Shown: positions 1 to 8,911, counted from the stretch's first letter. The stretch is DNA of 34,477 nucleotides from an uncultured Opitutia bacterium (GCA_937136395.1 CAKZOI010000014.1:1-34477), one strand, 5' to 3'. The notes: generated from the sequence alone by a model not told the origin. Numbers and translations: made by a program.

Positions 1-77
1 CGTTTTCTTTCAAACGATAGTCTGATGTGGTTAGATAAGAAACACTACTCGTTGAATTTTGCCTAATCGACCCAATT
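1..77. repeat. terminal direct repeat, left copy (circle closure)
   Basis: These 77 bases are identical to 34401-34477. They lie inside the coding sequence of a fibre gene and the reading frame continues perfectly across the join. This is what a circular assembly with a k-mer overlap looks like, rather than a biological terminal repeat. The unique genome length is therefore 34,400 bases. Confidence 0.95.
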
Positions 78-1117
78 GTATTTCCACCATAACCAAATCC
101 CATATACAAAGAGTTATTAGATGAACCACTACTAGAGTGGTTGACGTAAATTCTTGAGTTATTTAGCCCAGATGCCTCAATAGATGTTGAAATGCTATTG
201 CTAATGCCAGCAGTCGTCGTCCCCACCAGCACATTGCCCGAACGGTCGATGCGCATACGCTCCGTCGCCGCCGTATTGTATTCGGCACTGCCGAAGACTA
301 AAGCACCTGACAGGCTAGTCCCACCAGCCTCACTTTCATTCAGAATAAATCCAGTTTCGTGTTTGCCAATGCCAGAGGTATCATCAGAGAAAAACGAAAC
401 ACGGGCAATGTCATCGCCACTTGCCCAATTACCGGTTTGGCTGCTAGTCAGACGAAGTGTTGGGCGTGTGTCTTTTATCTCAAGCCTTGTTGCTGGGGCA
501 GGCTCGCCAATGCCCACATTGCCCGAACCGTTGATGCGCATACGTTCTGAGCCTGAACCAGAACCAGTCGTAAAGGTCATAGTGGCAGACGATGTTGCCG
601 TATTGGAGATGTCAAAGTTTGTGCCAGAGTGCTCTATACGCCCTACAGACGCACCAGCACCATCATACATACGAATACGAACGTCAGAGCCATCGCCGTT
701 AATATCTAGTTCTTCTGATGGTGTTGCATCATTTATCCCAACCCGATTATTCGTGCTGTCTACAAACATTGTGTTTGTGTCTACAGTCAAATCGCCGCTG
801 AGTGTGGTAGCACCACCAACTGTAACGTCCTGACTAAACTCGCCAGAGAAAACAGAGAACGTGTCAAAGGCCAGCACTTCAAGAATGTCATCAACGGCAG
901 CACCCTCATCCAGCACAATGCTTGTGCCGCTGGTGGCTGTGTAGTCAGACTTGTCCAGCTTCACACCGTTCAGGAATACGTCAGTAAACTCCGCATCGGT
1001 ATAGCTGAGTGTCCGGCTGTGATCGTCAGTGCCGCTGAACGTAGTCTGCCCGGCAGTCGCAGTGTAGATAAAGCGATTACGAATACCAGAGCTAGGAGTT
1101 TTACCGATGTATGCCAT
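1..1117 (-). CDS. tail fibre with S74 chaperone domain, N-terminal part (gene spans circle junction)
   Basis: Starts at ATG 1117-1115, overlapping the stop of the upstream 92-aa gene (TAATG), and runs leftward through base 1 into 34400. The complete protein is 495 aa. The first residues (MAYIGKTPSSG) are the phage fibre opening type. Residues about 20-95 look like a tail-attachment domain. Then come repeated beta-structured segments with two copies of an ERMRI-x-x-SGNV motif (DNA near 232-265 and 518-551). The middle is rich in Ser, Gly and Asn, as in trimeric fibre shafts. No stop codon occurs before the window edge. Receptor-binding structural protein by family and context; the ligand is unknown. 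Confidence 0.9.
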   Translation of the reverse strand, partial: MAYIGKTPSSGIRNRFIYTATAGQTTFSGTDDHSRTLSYTDAEFTDVFLNGVKLDKSDYTATSGTSIVLDEGAAVDDILEVLAFDTFSVFSGEFSQDVTVGGATTLSGDLTVDTNTMFVDSTNNRVGINDATPSEELDINGDGSDVRIRMYDGAGASVGRIEHSGTNFDISNTATSSATMTFTTGSGSGSERMRINGSGNVGIGEPAPATRLEIKDTRPTLRLTSSQTGNWASGDDIARVSFFSDDTSGIGKHETGFILNESEAGGTSLSGALVFGSAEYNTAATERMRIDRSGNVLVGTTTAGISNSISTSIEASGLNNSRIYVNHSSSGSSNNSLYMGFGYGGNTIGSIRQNSTSSVSYLTTSDYRLKEN

Positions 1118-1395
1118 TAGATACTCGCTTGATTATCCATAAATGTTTCGTAGGCAGTCTTCACTGCGGCTGTCCACACAGCGTTGCACACAGCCTGAAC
1201 CGTGCTGTCTTCGCCACTAATGTCCGTGTCTGCCCAAGTGCCGTTTGACTTATCACGGCAGTGCAGAACGTGGCGGTGGTATGTGCGGCTCACTTCTTCG
1301 TCACCGTCTTTGATGATGGTGCATTTGCGAACTTGGACGTTTTTATGTTCGCCCCTTACTTCGCAGTCATATTCAAATTCTTTAGTTAGTGCCAT
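1117..1395 (-). CDS. conserved small phage protein, 92 aa, unknown function
   Basis: Begins MALTKEFEYDCEVRG with a good ribosome site (AGGAG, 5 bases before ATG). Its stop overlaps the start of the S74 fibre, so the two are translationally coupled. It has three Cys and a compact alternating charged/hydrophobic pattern, and no signal or membrane segment. It looks like the small beta-rich proteins that sit next to fibre genes in marine podoviruses; a fibre accessory or assembly role is an inference from position only. Confidence 0.75.
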   Translation of the reverse strand: MALTKEFEYDCEVRGEHKNVQVRKCTIIKDGDEEVSRTYHRHVLHCRDKSNGTWADTDISGEDSTVQAVCNAVWTAAVKTAYETFMDNQASI

Positions 1396-1415
1396 TTTTA
1401 TCTCCTGTGTTTATC

Positions 1416-1456
1416 GTGGCTGGCTGCCACCTGTCCGACCCATCTTCCAGACGGGT
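1416..1456 (-). promoter_or_regulatory. tandem hairpins between fibre genes
   Basis: In the 60-base gap the - strand RNA can fold two hairpins. One has an 8-bp stem (1438-1445 with 1449-1456, one G-U) closed by three bases. The other is a GTGGC/GCCAC hairpin (1416-1430). Neither is followed by a T-run, so they are not clear terminators. They may protect or process mRNA ends or modulate read-through. Confidence 0.35.
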
Positions 1457-2217
1457 TAATCTGTAAGATAGCTAACTGTAACGAATAAATTAGATGAAGT
1501 GCTGCTTAATTGATTATGTCTGACGTGGACATAATTTGCGTTGTTTAACACCGCATATATTTTCAAACTAGTGGAGTTACTTTGAGCGTAGGCTACAATC
1601 GAATCCCCACCCGCATTTATAAATCTCGCCATAATACCTTGAGAAGCCCACGAGTTTCCCGCAACTTGGAATGGCAAGCCAGTAAAACTTATATTATTAG
1701 ATGAAGTTCTGTCACTAAAAGTGTTTATATTTGCGTGAACAGTAACTAAACGACCAATTTTTGTATAGTAAGAATTATGGCTTATAGTTCCTGCGCTGGG
1801 GGTTGGCGTCCAAGTGCCTTCCTCATAATCGTCCAGATGGTTTGCTGAACCCGTGCCGCCGAGATATACGCCGCCTCCGAGATAAAGGTCTTTGAAGCGT
1901 TGGCTGGCTTGTCCAATATCATTAGCATTGTCTGTTCTTACAGTTGGGTCGCCAGTAGTTGGATTAATGTTTGCACCATTAAAATATATACCAGATGATG
2001 CACCGCAGTAAGATGTGCTATTGGAGAAAGCTCCAATCGACCCGACAGTTGAGTTGTCTTTTTGTAAGTCTACAATCGTGCCATCTGTGCTTGCCCTGTC
2101 AAACACTGCTGTAGTCGCATCCAAATCGCCACCAACATTCAGGTCATCCGTCACAGTCATAGACTGCGACTGCGTTACATCAGTATGGTCAATAGGCTTT
2201 TTACCGAGGTAAGGCAT
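1456..2217 (-). CDS. tail fibre / tail-associated structural protein, 253 aa
   Basis: Opens with MPYLGKKPIDHTDV, the short N-terminal opening common to small phage fibre proteins, here similar in style to the S74 fibre start. A mid segment (about residues 105-130) reads FKDLYLGGGVYLGG then DDYEEGTWTPT and YTKIGRLVTVHANI, a pattern I know from phage tail and appendage C-terminal domains with a jelly-roll-like fold. No S74 motif is present. Start ATG 2217 overlaps the stop of the upstream gene (TAATG). Probably a second, short receptor-binding or decoration fibre. Confidence 0.8.
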   Translation of the reverse strand: MPYLGKKPIDHTDVTQSQSMTVTDDLNVGGDLDATTAVFDRASTDGTIVDLQKDNSTVGSIGAFSNSTSYCGASSGIYFNGANINPTTGDPTVRTDNANDIGQASQRFKDLYLGGGVYLGGTGSANHLDDYEEGTWTPTPSAGTISHNSYYTKIGRLVTVHANINTFSDRTSSNNISFTGLPFQVAGNSWASQGIMARFINAGGDSIVAYAQSNSTSLKIYAVLNNANYVHVRHNQLSSTSSNLFVTVSYLTD

Positions 2218-2558
2218 TAGGGGGTAATCTCCAGAACACTCAATGTAGTATCAGCACTATTGGCTGCGTTGCTTTGCACCTTCAATACGTCTGATGCTTC
2301 CATCACAACTTTCTGATCGCCACCAACCGGGACAAACGCGCTGCCCACCGGAACGGGCGCATCCTTAATCAAGAACACATTATCGCCGTCACTGTTCTCC
2401 AGCTTAACATCGACGTTGATTTGCGACGCTGTAAGGTTGGAGATGGTCATGCCGATGATGGTAGTCTGCGTGCTTGCCGGGCAGGTATAGACAGTCATGT
2501 CTGTATCTGCGGCGGTCGAAGAACCATCAAATGTTTTTACCTTAAATGTATTAGCCAT
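2217..2558 (-). CDS. small beta-rich virion-associated protein, 113 aa
   Basis: MANTFKVKTFDG start with a plausible ribosome site (GGGAT) nine bases upstream. The sequence is rich in Val, Thr and Asp with a DVKLENSDGDNVFLIKD segment followed by PVPVGSAFVPVGG. This is a beta-sandwich-like pattern seen in small phage proteins encoded beside tail fibres. No catalytic motif. It lies between two fibre genes with no gap to the next. A tail-fibre connector or adhesin accessory is the best guess. Confidence 0.75.
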   Translation of the reverse strand: MANTFKVKTFDGSSTAADTDMTVYTCPASTQTTIIGMTISNLTASQINVDVKLENSDGDNVFLIKDAPVPVGSAFVPVGGDQKVVMEASDVLKVQSNAANSADTTLSVLEITP

Positions 2559-2562
2559 TGTC

Positions 2563-3936
2563 TTATCCCAATGCGATTGCTAGTGCGACAGCAGTGCCAG
2601 CCGGATCAACTTCTAAGTTGGCTTGCGCCGCTGCTGCGGTTGTAGCACCCGTGCCGCCTTGTGCAACTGATAGTGCCGTAGTTAGTCCCGAAAGGGAAGT
2701 AATATCCGAGTTAGCCCCGGCGTTTGCTTTAGATGAAATTGTGCCGATATTATCAGCAAGCGTTTGAATGTCGGCGCTATCACCAGCAACGGTTGTGACA
2801 TCACTACTGATACCAGCCACCGTCGTTACGTCAGAGCTGATACCTGCCACCGTTGTGACGTTGGCGTTGTTTCCGGCAACGGTCGTTACGTTAGCGCTGA
2901 TACCCGCAACGGTTGTCACGTTGGCACTGATACCAGCGACGGTTGTGACGTTGCTGCTATTATCGGCCACAGTCGTGATGTCGCTGCTGACGGCAGCAAG
3001 CGTGTTCATATCAGCCACAGCATCCGCCGTGCCCAGAGTGTTCAGGTCAGCCACAGCGTCGGCTGTGCCCAAGCGTCCAATCTCAGTTGCCTTACCCGCT
3101 ACAGCGCCAATGTCTGTTGCATCACCTGCAACGGCAGTAACGTCGGAGCTGATACCAGCCACTGTGGTGACGTTGCCGCTGATACCGGCAACGGTGTTGA
3201 CGTTAGATATGTTGGAGGCAACCGTTCCAATGTCAGCCTCGTCACCGGCAACGGTTGTTACGTTGGCGCTGATGCCAGCCACGGTTGTTACGTTGCCACT
3301 AATACCTGCGACCGTTGTCACGTTACCACTGATACCGGCAACAGTCTGAATGGCGTCGGTTGCGTCTGTGCCGTCTTCAATGTCGGCAAGAGTAGCGATG
3401 TCGTCAGTGATGTCGACGAGCGTGTTGACGTCGGTGGTTGTTGCACCGGCTTCCGGCGCACCGGTCGTTGAGTTAAACGCAAGGTATCTACCTTTCCGGT
3501 CATCAACAGCCGGGATGGTGTAATCAAGGTTCAACGGATCGGAGAAGTTACCTTTAAGAGAGCGGTCAACCTTCTCGTCAATCTGCTGCGAGAAGATAAC
3601 CTGCGCATCAAACTCTTCGTTAAGTGACGTAGCGCGCAAGTCGCCAGCTGTCACGAAGTCAGTCGTGCGCTCAATAGAGCGAGAACCAAGCAGCGTGATG
3701 TCGTCAGACGCTGTGGGCGTCGACGGGACGGAGCCGCCAGTAACAATGTTGACGGAGCCAGTGCCATCGGCGCTGATGCTGACGGTGTAATCAGTCGTCT
3801 TGGTCAGCAGGGTCGTGTTGAAGTATACGGCGATGTCGTCATCGTCGAGCAACTCAAACGTAAAGGAGTATGGGCCAAGGCCCGCACTGCCTGTATATAC
3901 AACCCTCCGGGTTCCTGCTGAAATATCAATCGTCAT
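2563..3936 (-). CDS. T7 gp17-type tail fibre protein with 11-residue repeat shaft, 457 aa
   Basis: Residues 1-150 match the phage T7 tail fibre N-terminal domain, which anchors the fibre to the tail tube: an RRVVYTGSAGLGPYSF-like opening, then DYTVS, then LLGSRSIERTTDF, then LNEEFDAQVIFSQQIDEKVDRSL. From about residue 195 to 395 the protein is a tandem array of about eleven-residue units of the NVTTVAGISA type, interrupted by TADAVADLNTLG units. The C-terminus ends in a GGTGATTAAAAQANL tip motif common in fibre proteins. There is no large receptor head; the downstream small proteins may supply it. AGAGG precedes the ATG. Confidence 0.9.
   Translation of the reverse strand: MTIDISAGTRRVVYTGSAGLGPYSFTFELLDDDDIAVYFNTTLLTKTTDYTVSISADGTGSVNIVTGGSVPSTPTASDDITLLGSRSIERTTDFVTAGDLRATSLNEEFDAQVIFSQQIDEKVDRSLKGNFSDPLNLDYTIPAVDDRKGRYLAFNSTTGAPEAGATTTDVNTLVDITDDIATLADIEDGTDATDAIQTVAGISGNVTTVAGISGNVTTVAGISANVTTVAGDEADIGTVASNISNVNTVAGISGNVTTVAGISSDVTAVAGDATDIGAVAGKATEIGRLGTADAVADLNTLGTADAVADMNTLAAVSSDITTVADNSSNVTTVAGISANVTTVAGISANVTTVAGNNANVTTVAGISSDVTTVAGISSDVTTVAGDSADIQTLADNIGTISSKANAGANSDITSLSGLTTALSVAQGGTGATTAAAAQANLEVDPAGTAVALAIALG
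2754..3355 (-). repeat. 33-bp coding minisatellite in fibre shaft
   Basis: About eighteen degenerate 33-bp units encode the NVTTVAGIS(A/G/S) eleven-residue repeat, and two 36-bp units encode the TADAVADLNTLG variant. The nucleotide core of the unit (gcaacggttgtgacgttggc in various spellings) recurs with synonymous changes. This fits protein-level selection with some recombinational shuffling. Confidence 0.85.
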
Positions 3937-3955
3937 CTATGTTACCTCTGGTTGT

Positions 3956-3982
3956 ATTATACACGATTTACTGCGCACTCAA
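3956..3982 (-). promoter_or_regulatory. weak candidate sigma-70 promoter before the gp17-type fibre
   Basis: On the - strand TTGAGT (3982-3977) and a perfect TATAAT (3961-3956) are separated by 15 bases, shorter than the usual 16-18. They overlap the 3' end of the 956-aa gene and point at the fibre start at 3936. The -10 is excellent but the spacing is poor, so confidence is limited. Confidence 0.35.
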
Positions 3983-6838
3983 AATCTTCTCGTTAAGCAC
4001 GGCGTCTTCTTGGCGCAATAAATTCAGTGCCATCGATTTCTTTTCGCTGGCGATGTTTCTCAGCAGGCGCAGCCTGTCTTGGTTAAGCTCCAAGTCCAAG
4101 TAGTCCGGCGACTCGATTAAAATCATCATGCTGTCGAGCATTGTCTGCCCCGGCCTATATCCAATGTTGCCGGGCAGGTTGCTGTTGTTGTCTACTTCGT
4201 TCATATAAGTCAACAGCTTGTTATATTGCGTAGCGTTAAGCAGAACGCCAGCCTCCTTCTTTTTAGGCATCGGGATGCCCTGACCCAAGGCAACCAGCTC
4301 CTCGTCGACCGGCGCGTATTTGGTGTTTCTAATACGGATAGGAGAGAACATCTCCCAACCGGCACCAGTGCCCGCCATCATCTCTTCGCCCCACAGGTTT
4401 AGGCGCGGAGGCAGGTCGCCGTTAAACAGCGGGTTGCGTGACTTAGCACGTTGCAGCGCAGTGTAGAAACCACGAACCGCAGCCGGTGTCGTTGTCGGGT
4501 CTTCACCGAAGAGACCCTCTTCCGGCAACATAGTGCTGCGCATAGTCGGGTCTTGCATACGGGCAATACCGGCACCGAAGGCAGACTGCAACGGCACAAA
4601 GGACAAGACCGCCTCGGTGCCTTTCTGGGAAAGCAGTTCTGTAAAGGCTTCAAACTGACCCTTGCCGTCCGGCTGGTTCAGGACGCGGCCCAAGTCTTTG
4701 ACTGCGTCAAGCATAGGCAGCTCTTGCATATAGCCAGCGATGCCGACCACGGCAGCGGTGGCCAGAGTATCGAGCACCGCTGCGTCTTCCTCGTGCTGCG
4801 CGTAGTAAGCAAAGTCTGCGGCCATAGCCAGCATACCCGAGATTGGATCGAGGCGCGAATACGTCACTGACTTATATGTGCCGTCTTCCTGCTTAAAGTT
4901 GATGGAGTAGGGTTGGATGCCACGACGCATCAGCGCCTGACGCGCTGTGCGTTCGGTCGGCCCAGAACCCATAATGATGACGTTCTTGTCTGGGTCATCA
5001 ATACCCATAGCTTGATACGCAAACGTCGTCATGAGAGCAGAGCCGGTTGCAACTTGTGCAAGTGCAAGGTCTGCTTCACGCCCACCGGCCATCAGGGTTT
5101 TGTAAAACTTAGGATTAGCCAGCATGACTGGGCTTCTAGTCAGCGTCTCCCCCATCACGTTAACAGGTGTTTTGAAAAACGGCACAAACAGCTTGGCAAC
5201 AGGGTGACTAAGAGCGCTTTGCATGTTTCCTAAGAAACCACCTAAGTCACCTTGGAATGTCATTGTGCGTGCCGCTTCTTGCGCGTCAGTAACAATACCT
5301 ACAGGCGGGTTATTTAGGATGCGCACCTCTTCGGCAACAGCAGCGGCTTTAGCCTCCTCAACGGTTTTGCCTGCATCGATGGCTGCATCATACATATCAG
5401 CGCCACGCAGTGACGCCATAACGCGCAGCTCACTACGGTAGGCAATACCCTTAAAAAATTCGTCTTCCGCCAGCAGTGCTCGGCCACCCATACGAGCCGA
5501 GATGCCCAGCATGTTTACAAACCCAGCGCCCACATTACCTTCGCGGATTTGCCTTGTCACTTCAATCAAGTCACCGGACGTGCCAATGGCGCGCCGGTTA
5601 CGCACGTCAATCTTAGACGTAATGTCTGATGGCTCCTCAGTCACAGCTGTGCGACCGGCGACAAGCAATGCATCTTTGTAGCTTTCACGGATAGCGTCAA
5701 GACGAACCAGCGCCTCGCGGAAGCGAACCCGGTCTGTGCTGCCGGTAATCGCGGTGCGAACTTTACCAATGCCGCTGGCAACCATAGTCTCCGCAATGCG
5801 TGTCGCCATAAAGATGCTGTTGCCCGCAATGTTTACAGCGTGTGTCGCTGGGTGCGTCAGGATAGAGTTAATCCACACCTCAGTGATGACGTCCATAGAT
5901 TTGGACAAGATGCCTTGCTGCACAAACTTTGCCTTACCGGCGCGTGTCGGGATTGCCATATACAGCTCGCCCAAGAACTCTACGTCCTGCACGTCGTCCG
6001 CCCCGAACAGGGCGTTAAGCTCTCCAGCTCGGCGACCCAGAACGCCGTCGCTTAGTTTGCTTGCCATATACAGCGTGCGGCCTGCTTCACTAACAGACCC
6101 GGACAGGTTAGCGTAAAGGTTCGCCTCAACTGTCATCAGCTTGAAAAACTTGCTGAACGCTTCATCGCGCTCTGCGCCTTCGGGCAGCGCACGAGCCGCG
6201 GCCAAGGCCTCAACAGTTTCGTCTGTTACTTGGCGGGCAGCGATAAGACCGGCCAGAACTTTCTCGGCAGTCTCGCCGGTTCCGGGCGTGCGCCCAAGCC
6301 ACTCAGCCACAATGTTGTCCATACCCTGCTGGGCGGCCATCTCTTCTAGCTTCTCTATATTTAAGACACCGCGACGCTGGGCCTCAAACAAGCCAGCGTT
6401 TGCGTCTTTGACCTTAGCCAGATGATCACCAACATCGTAACCGTCAATGTTGTCGCCAATGCGCACGACGTTTAGGCCTTTGGTGTATTCACCACCAATA
6501 GCGTCGGCCAGCTCGGCGACCTCTTCGGTCGACGCCTCGCGCACAACCATACTGCCGCCGATTTGCTGAACCGGCTCGTCAGGGATGGGTGGCACAACTT
6601 TTTTCTCTGCGTCGCTCATGCGCTTGGCAACGCCGACAATGACATCCTTTAGACCGGCAACCTGAATTGGTTCCGGCTCTTGTGCGTCGACAATCTCGGT
6701 CTCCTCGACCAAACCTTCATACGGGTTGGGGTCGGTCGGAGACGGCTCGGCAGGCGTCTCGAACTGCACGTCGTTCAGCTCTTCTTGCGTGCCCAGCTCG
6801 TCAATACGTTGCCCAAGAGTGTCCTTAGAGATTGCCAT
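3968..6838 (-). CDS. large internal virion / DNA ejection protein, 956 aa
   Basis: The largest gene in the genome, located where T7 has gene 16 (between tail tubes/internal proteins and the fibre). The N-terminal 90 residues are acidic and Pro-rich. Around residues 324-340 there is an NSILTHPATHAVNIAGN motif. I recognise this from large phage ejection-type polypeptides, but I cannot name the family with certainty. A later segment (about residues 540-620) contains FFKTPVN and several Ala/Gly-rich hydrophobic helices that could insert into membrane. No lytic transglycosylase motif is obvious, unlike T7 gp16. Start overlaps the stop of the 54-aa gene (TAATG), so it is probably coupled. Confidence 0.8.
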   Translation of the reverse strand: MAISKDTLGQRIDELGTQEELNDVQFETPAEPSPTDPNPYEGLVEETEIVDAQEPEPIQVAGLKDVIVGVAKRMSDAEKKVVPPIPDEPVQQIGGSMVVREASTEEVAELADAIGGEYTKGLNVVRIGDNIDGYDVGDHLAKVKDANAGLFEAQRRGVLNIEKLEEMAAQQGMDNIVAEWLGRTPGTGETAEKVLAGLIAARQVTDETVEALAAARALPEGAERDEAFSKFFKLMTVEANLYANLSGSVSEAGRTLYMASKLSDGVLGRRAGELNALFGADDVQDVEFLGELYMAIPTRAGKAKFVQQGILSKSMDVITEVWINSILTHPATHAVNIAGNSIFMATRIAETMVASGIGKVRTAITGSTDRVRFREALVRLDAIRESYKDALLVAGRTAVTEEPSDITSKIDVRNRRAIGTSGDLIEVTRQIREGNVGAGFVNMLGISARMGGRALLAEDEFFKGIAYRSELRVMASLRGADMYDAAIDAGKTVEEAKAAAVAEEVRILNNPPVGIVTDAQEAARTMTFQGDLGGFLGNMQSALSHPVAKLFVPFFKTPVNVMGETLTRSPVMLANPKFYKTLMAGGREADLALAQVATGSALMTTFAYQAMGIDDPDKNVIIMGSGPTERTARQALMRRGIQPYSINFKQEDGTYKSVTYSRLDPISGMLAMAADFAYYAQHEEDAAVLDTLATAAVVGIAGYMQELPMLDAVKDLGRVLNQPDGKGQFEAFTELLSQKGTEAVLSFVPLQSAFGAGIARMQDPTMRSTMLPEEGLFGEDPTTTPAAVRGFYTALQRAKSRNPLFNGDLPPRLNLWGEEMMAGTGAGWEMFSPIRIRNTKYAPVDEELVALGQGIPMPKKKEAGVLLNATQYNKLLTYMNEVDNNSNLPGNIGYRPGQTMLDSMMILIESPDYLDLELNQDRLRLLRNIASEKKSMALNLLRQEDAVLNEKILSAQ

Positions 6839-7002
6839 TACTTCTGCCTAACTTCTTCTGGTAACTCAAGCTCTTGCTCTGCGGTTAACTCCTCCGGCAC
6901 GTCGCCAAAATAAGCTAGGCCGAGGTAGTTTTCCCTAGTCACCGGTATGTTGTATTTCTTCAGCGCATCGACGATGATGTCGCTACTTCCAAGTTGGCTC
7001 AT
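6838..7002 (-). CDS. small acidic protein, 54 aa, in the internal virion cluster
   Basis: Short ORF with an excellent ribosome site (AGGAGG, 6 bases before ATG 7002-7000). The protein begins MSQLGSSDIIVDALKKYNIP, continues through a NYLGLAYFGDVPEEL segment and ends in an acidic helix. The start lies 20 bases inside the 3' end of the 642-aa gene and its stop overlaps the ATG of the 956-aa gene. It fills an otherwise empty 140-base gap. Function unknown; perhaps a small partner of the ejection proteins. Confidence 0.8.
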   Translation of the reverse strand: MSQLGSSDIIVDALKKYNIPVTRENYLGLAYFGDVPEELTAEQELELPEEVRQK

Positions 7003-8911
7003 TTATACCTCCTGCAAACTGCTCAACTGCGTCTCTCGTTTCATCGAGCGTGGCTTCGCCCTTACGGTATTTAAGCCACATATCATTTATAGCACCTACA
7101 TTTGACTTTGTTTTAAATTTATCTGTAAACAAGCCCCGTGCAGCTTCCCAAGTGATAGATTGCATTTCCCTCGGAAGGACGCCGCGCTCTGCCGCAGCAC
7201 GACGGTATGCCTCAGCGAAGATGCCATACGTTCCTTGCACACCGGTTTTAGATGAATTTTTCGCAGCGCCAAACCAGTCAGCGCCCCTTTTGTTTTTTGC
7301 CGGTGAGCTGCCAAAGTTGTGATAGACTTCTGTTGAATTGCCAGACAGTGGGCGCAGTAAGCCAGCCGCAACAGCGTGCGTGTCAATGGTGACGTCGCCG
7401 TAAATCCCGTTGGGATCTAGGATGTTGTTGTAGAAGTTTCGCACCTTGTGTTTGATACCCATCAATGGCGTCAGCTTAGATTTGTCGCCGCTCGCCTCAA
7501 TGCTGTCAATCGCCTTACCAATTTCAACAAAGCTACCCCAGCTAATCTTCGCTGGTTCGCCCTTGTCTGTCATAGCCACTTCAAGCGGCTGCCCCTCTGG
7601 GGATATGATGCGATACTGCCTGTCGTTGTATACCTCATCATACACGCGCAGCCAAAGGGCTTTATCAAACGTGCTGTCAAGCTCTGAATATTTCTTACCA
7701 GCAATGGCATCGATAATTGGCTTATATCTGTCTAGCGAGAATGTTTTGTTCTGCGCTGCCATCTTTGCTGACTGCTCGTTAACCCATCCGAGCATTTCAT
7801 CATTGAAAACTTCATCTGCTTTTTCGTGGTGGATAGACATAACGCGCTTGGCTAAGTCCACGTTTTTATACCAATCCATTTGTGGCGACAAAGCGGCGAG
7901 AACACCGGATACAGACGTATCCGGTAAATCGTATTTCGTAGACAGCTCGTCTGCTATGTTGCGAGCTCCGTCATACCAGAGCTTAGAACGCTGCCTTGTG
8001 TCTTCCGGCACCCTATCATGCACCCAGAGAAGGTTATCTTTGACGTGCTCTATGAAGCTCTCGGCTGCCTCATCAACGGGAAGTTGAGCGTCGGCGTCGG
8101 TCATGTTTGGGTAGTTTCGGATGATGTCTACATTCGCCTCAAATACTTTCGGGTCGCGCTTGGTTTCCTCTAAGCCAATCACAAGGGGCTGTTCCACAGG
8201 GTCTTCGTCTATAACCTTAGCTGTCGGCAGTCTGGTTGATATGCGGCCTTCATGAGAGACACCGCCCGGAACACCCTTACCTTGTGCCAACACGTCATCC
8301 AAGTCACCGGCAGCACCCATTTGTGAGTAGGGGCTGTCCTGTGCCTCTTGTATTTTTTCGGCAACTTTAGTGATACCTTTGGCAGCAGCCCTACCCGCTC
8401 CGGGTAGGCCGCCGATTTCACCAACGAGTTGCGCTTGCTCTGTCATCTCTTTGGCGTATTCGTCGCCCTCAGGTGCCAGCTCTAAAAAGCTAGGCGCAAT
8501 AGAGCTGAGAAAATCGGACACGGCATCCGTTCCATACTTGCCCGCAAACTCTTCAACGCCCGATGTAAATGCATTTAACCGATCACCATCGTCAGCAGCA
8601 ACCACACGACCAAGGCCGAAGGCCAGACTTGCAACGTCACCCGGAAGGCCTGCAAGCTGTGAGACAGCGCCTTTGCCTACAGCGCCAAGAGTGCGTGCAA
8701 TGTCGGCAGGGATTTCTGACGGGTCACGCTCGCCGGTTGCATACGGTGACTGAGCTTGGCGCATCGGCGCGCGTAGCTTTGTAATCTCCTCAGCGGTGGG
8801 CATAACCAGTTGCGCACGCAACGCGCCGGTGTCGTCGCGCACCATCTCCATCTCTTTGCCGGTAGAGTATAAGTCGTGGGTGTTGATAAATTCGTCTCTC
8901 AAGCTACTCAT
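6983..8911 (-). CDS. internal virion protein with glycosylase-like C-terminal domain, 642 aa
   Basis: Residues about 65-105 form a Gly/Ala-rich amphipathic stretch typical of phage ejection proteins. Residues about 335-600 form a distinct domain: AALSPQMDWYKN (339-350), KHKVRNFYNNIL (487-498), VTIDTHA (507-513) and QSITWEAARGLF (584-595). The order LSxQ, then K-x2-N, then DTH, resembles the HhH-GPD base-excision glycosylase fold (family knowledge; a catalytic Asp lies in the DTH motif there). The helix-hairpin-helix lysine is not evident, so activity is unproven. Position between two other internal virion genes suggests it is packaged or ejected. Start overlaps the previous stop by one base. 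Confidence 0.75.
   Translation of the reverse strand: MSSLRDEFINTHDLYSTGKEMEMVRDDTGALRAQLVMPTAEEITKLRAPMRQAQSPYATGERDPSEIPADIARTLGAVGKGAVSQLAGLPGDVASLAFGLGRVVAADDGDRLNAFTSGVEEFAGKYGTDAVSDFLSSIAPSFLELAPEGDEYAKEMTEQAQLVGEIGGLPGAGRAAAKGITKVAEKIQEAQDSPYSQMGAAGDLDDVLAQGKGVPGGVSHEGRISTRLPTAKVIDEDPVEQPLVIGLEETKRDPKVFEANVDIIRNYPNMTDADAQLPVDEAAESFIEHVKDNLLWVHDRVPEDTRQRSKLWYDGARNIADELSTKYDLPDTSVSGVLAALSPQMDWYKNVDLAKRVMSIHHEKADEVFNDEMLGWVNEQSAKMAAQNKTFSLDRYKPIIDAIAGKKYSELDSTFDKALWLRVYDEVYNDRQYRIISPEGQPLEVAMTDKGEPAKISWGSFVEIGKAIDSIEASGDKSKLTPLMGIKHKVRNFYNNILDPNGIYGDVTIDTHAVAAGLLRPLSGNSTEVYHNFGSSPAKNKRGADWFGAAKNSSKTGVQGTYGIFAEAYRRAAAERGVLPREMQSITWEAARGLFTDKFKTKSNVGAINDMWLKYRKGEATLDETRDAVEQFAGGINEPTWK

Noticed and set aside
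1-77. Biological terminal redundancy (short direct terminal repeat as in T7)
   Set aside because: The repeat lies within a fibre coding frame that is uninterrupted when closed, and 77 bases equals a common assembly k-mer length; an assembly overlap is simpler.
192-833. 213-codon + strand ORF opposite the S74 fibre
   Set aside because: Low-complexity Pro/Ser/Val product with no motif, antisense to a gene with clear fibre motifs that continues in frame across the circle junction.
2764-3471. Long + strand ORFs (235 and 193 codons) opposite the fibre repeat array
   Set aside because: Both arise from reading the 33-bp repeats on the wrong strand; the composition is repetitive, there is no ribosome site and they lie antisense to a clear fibre gene.
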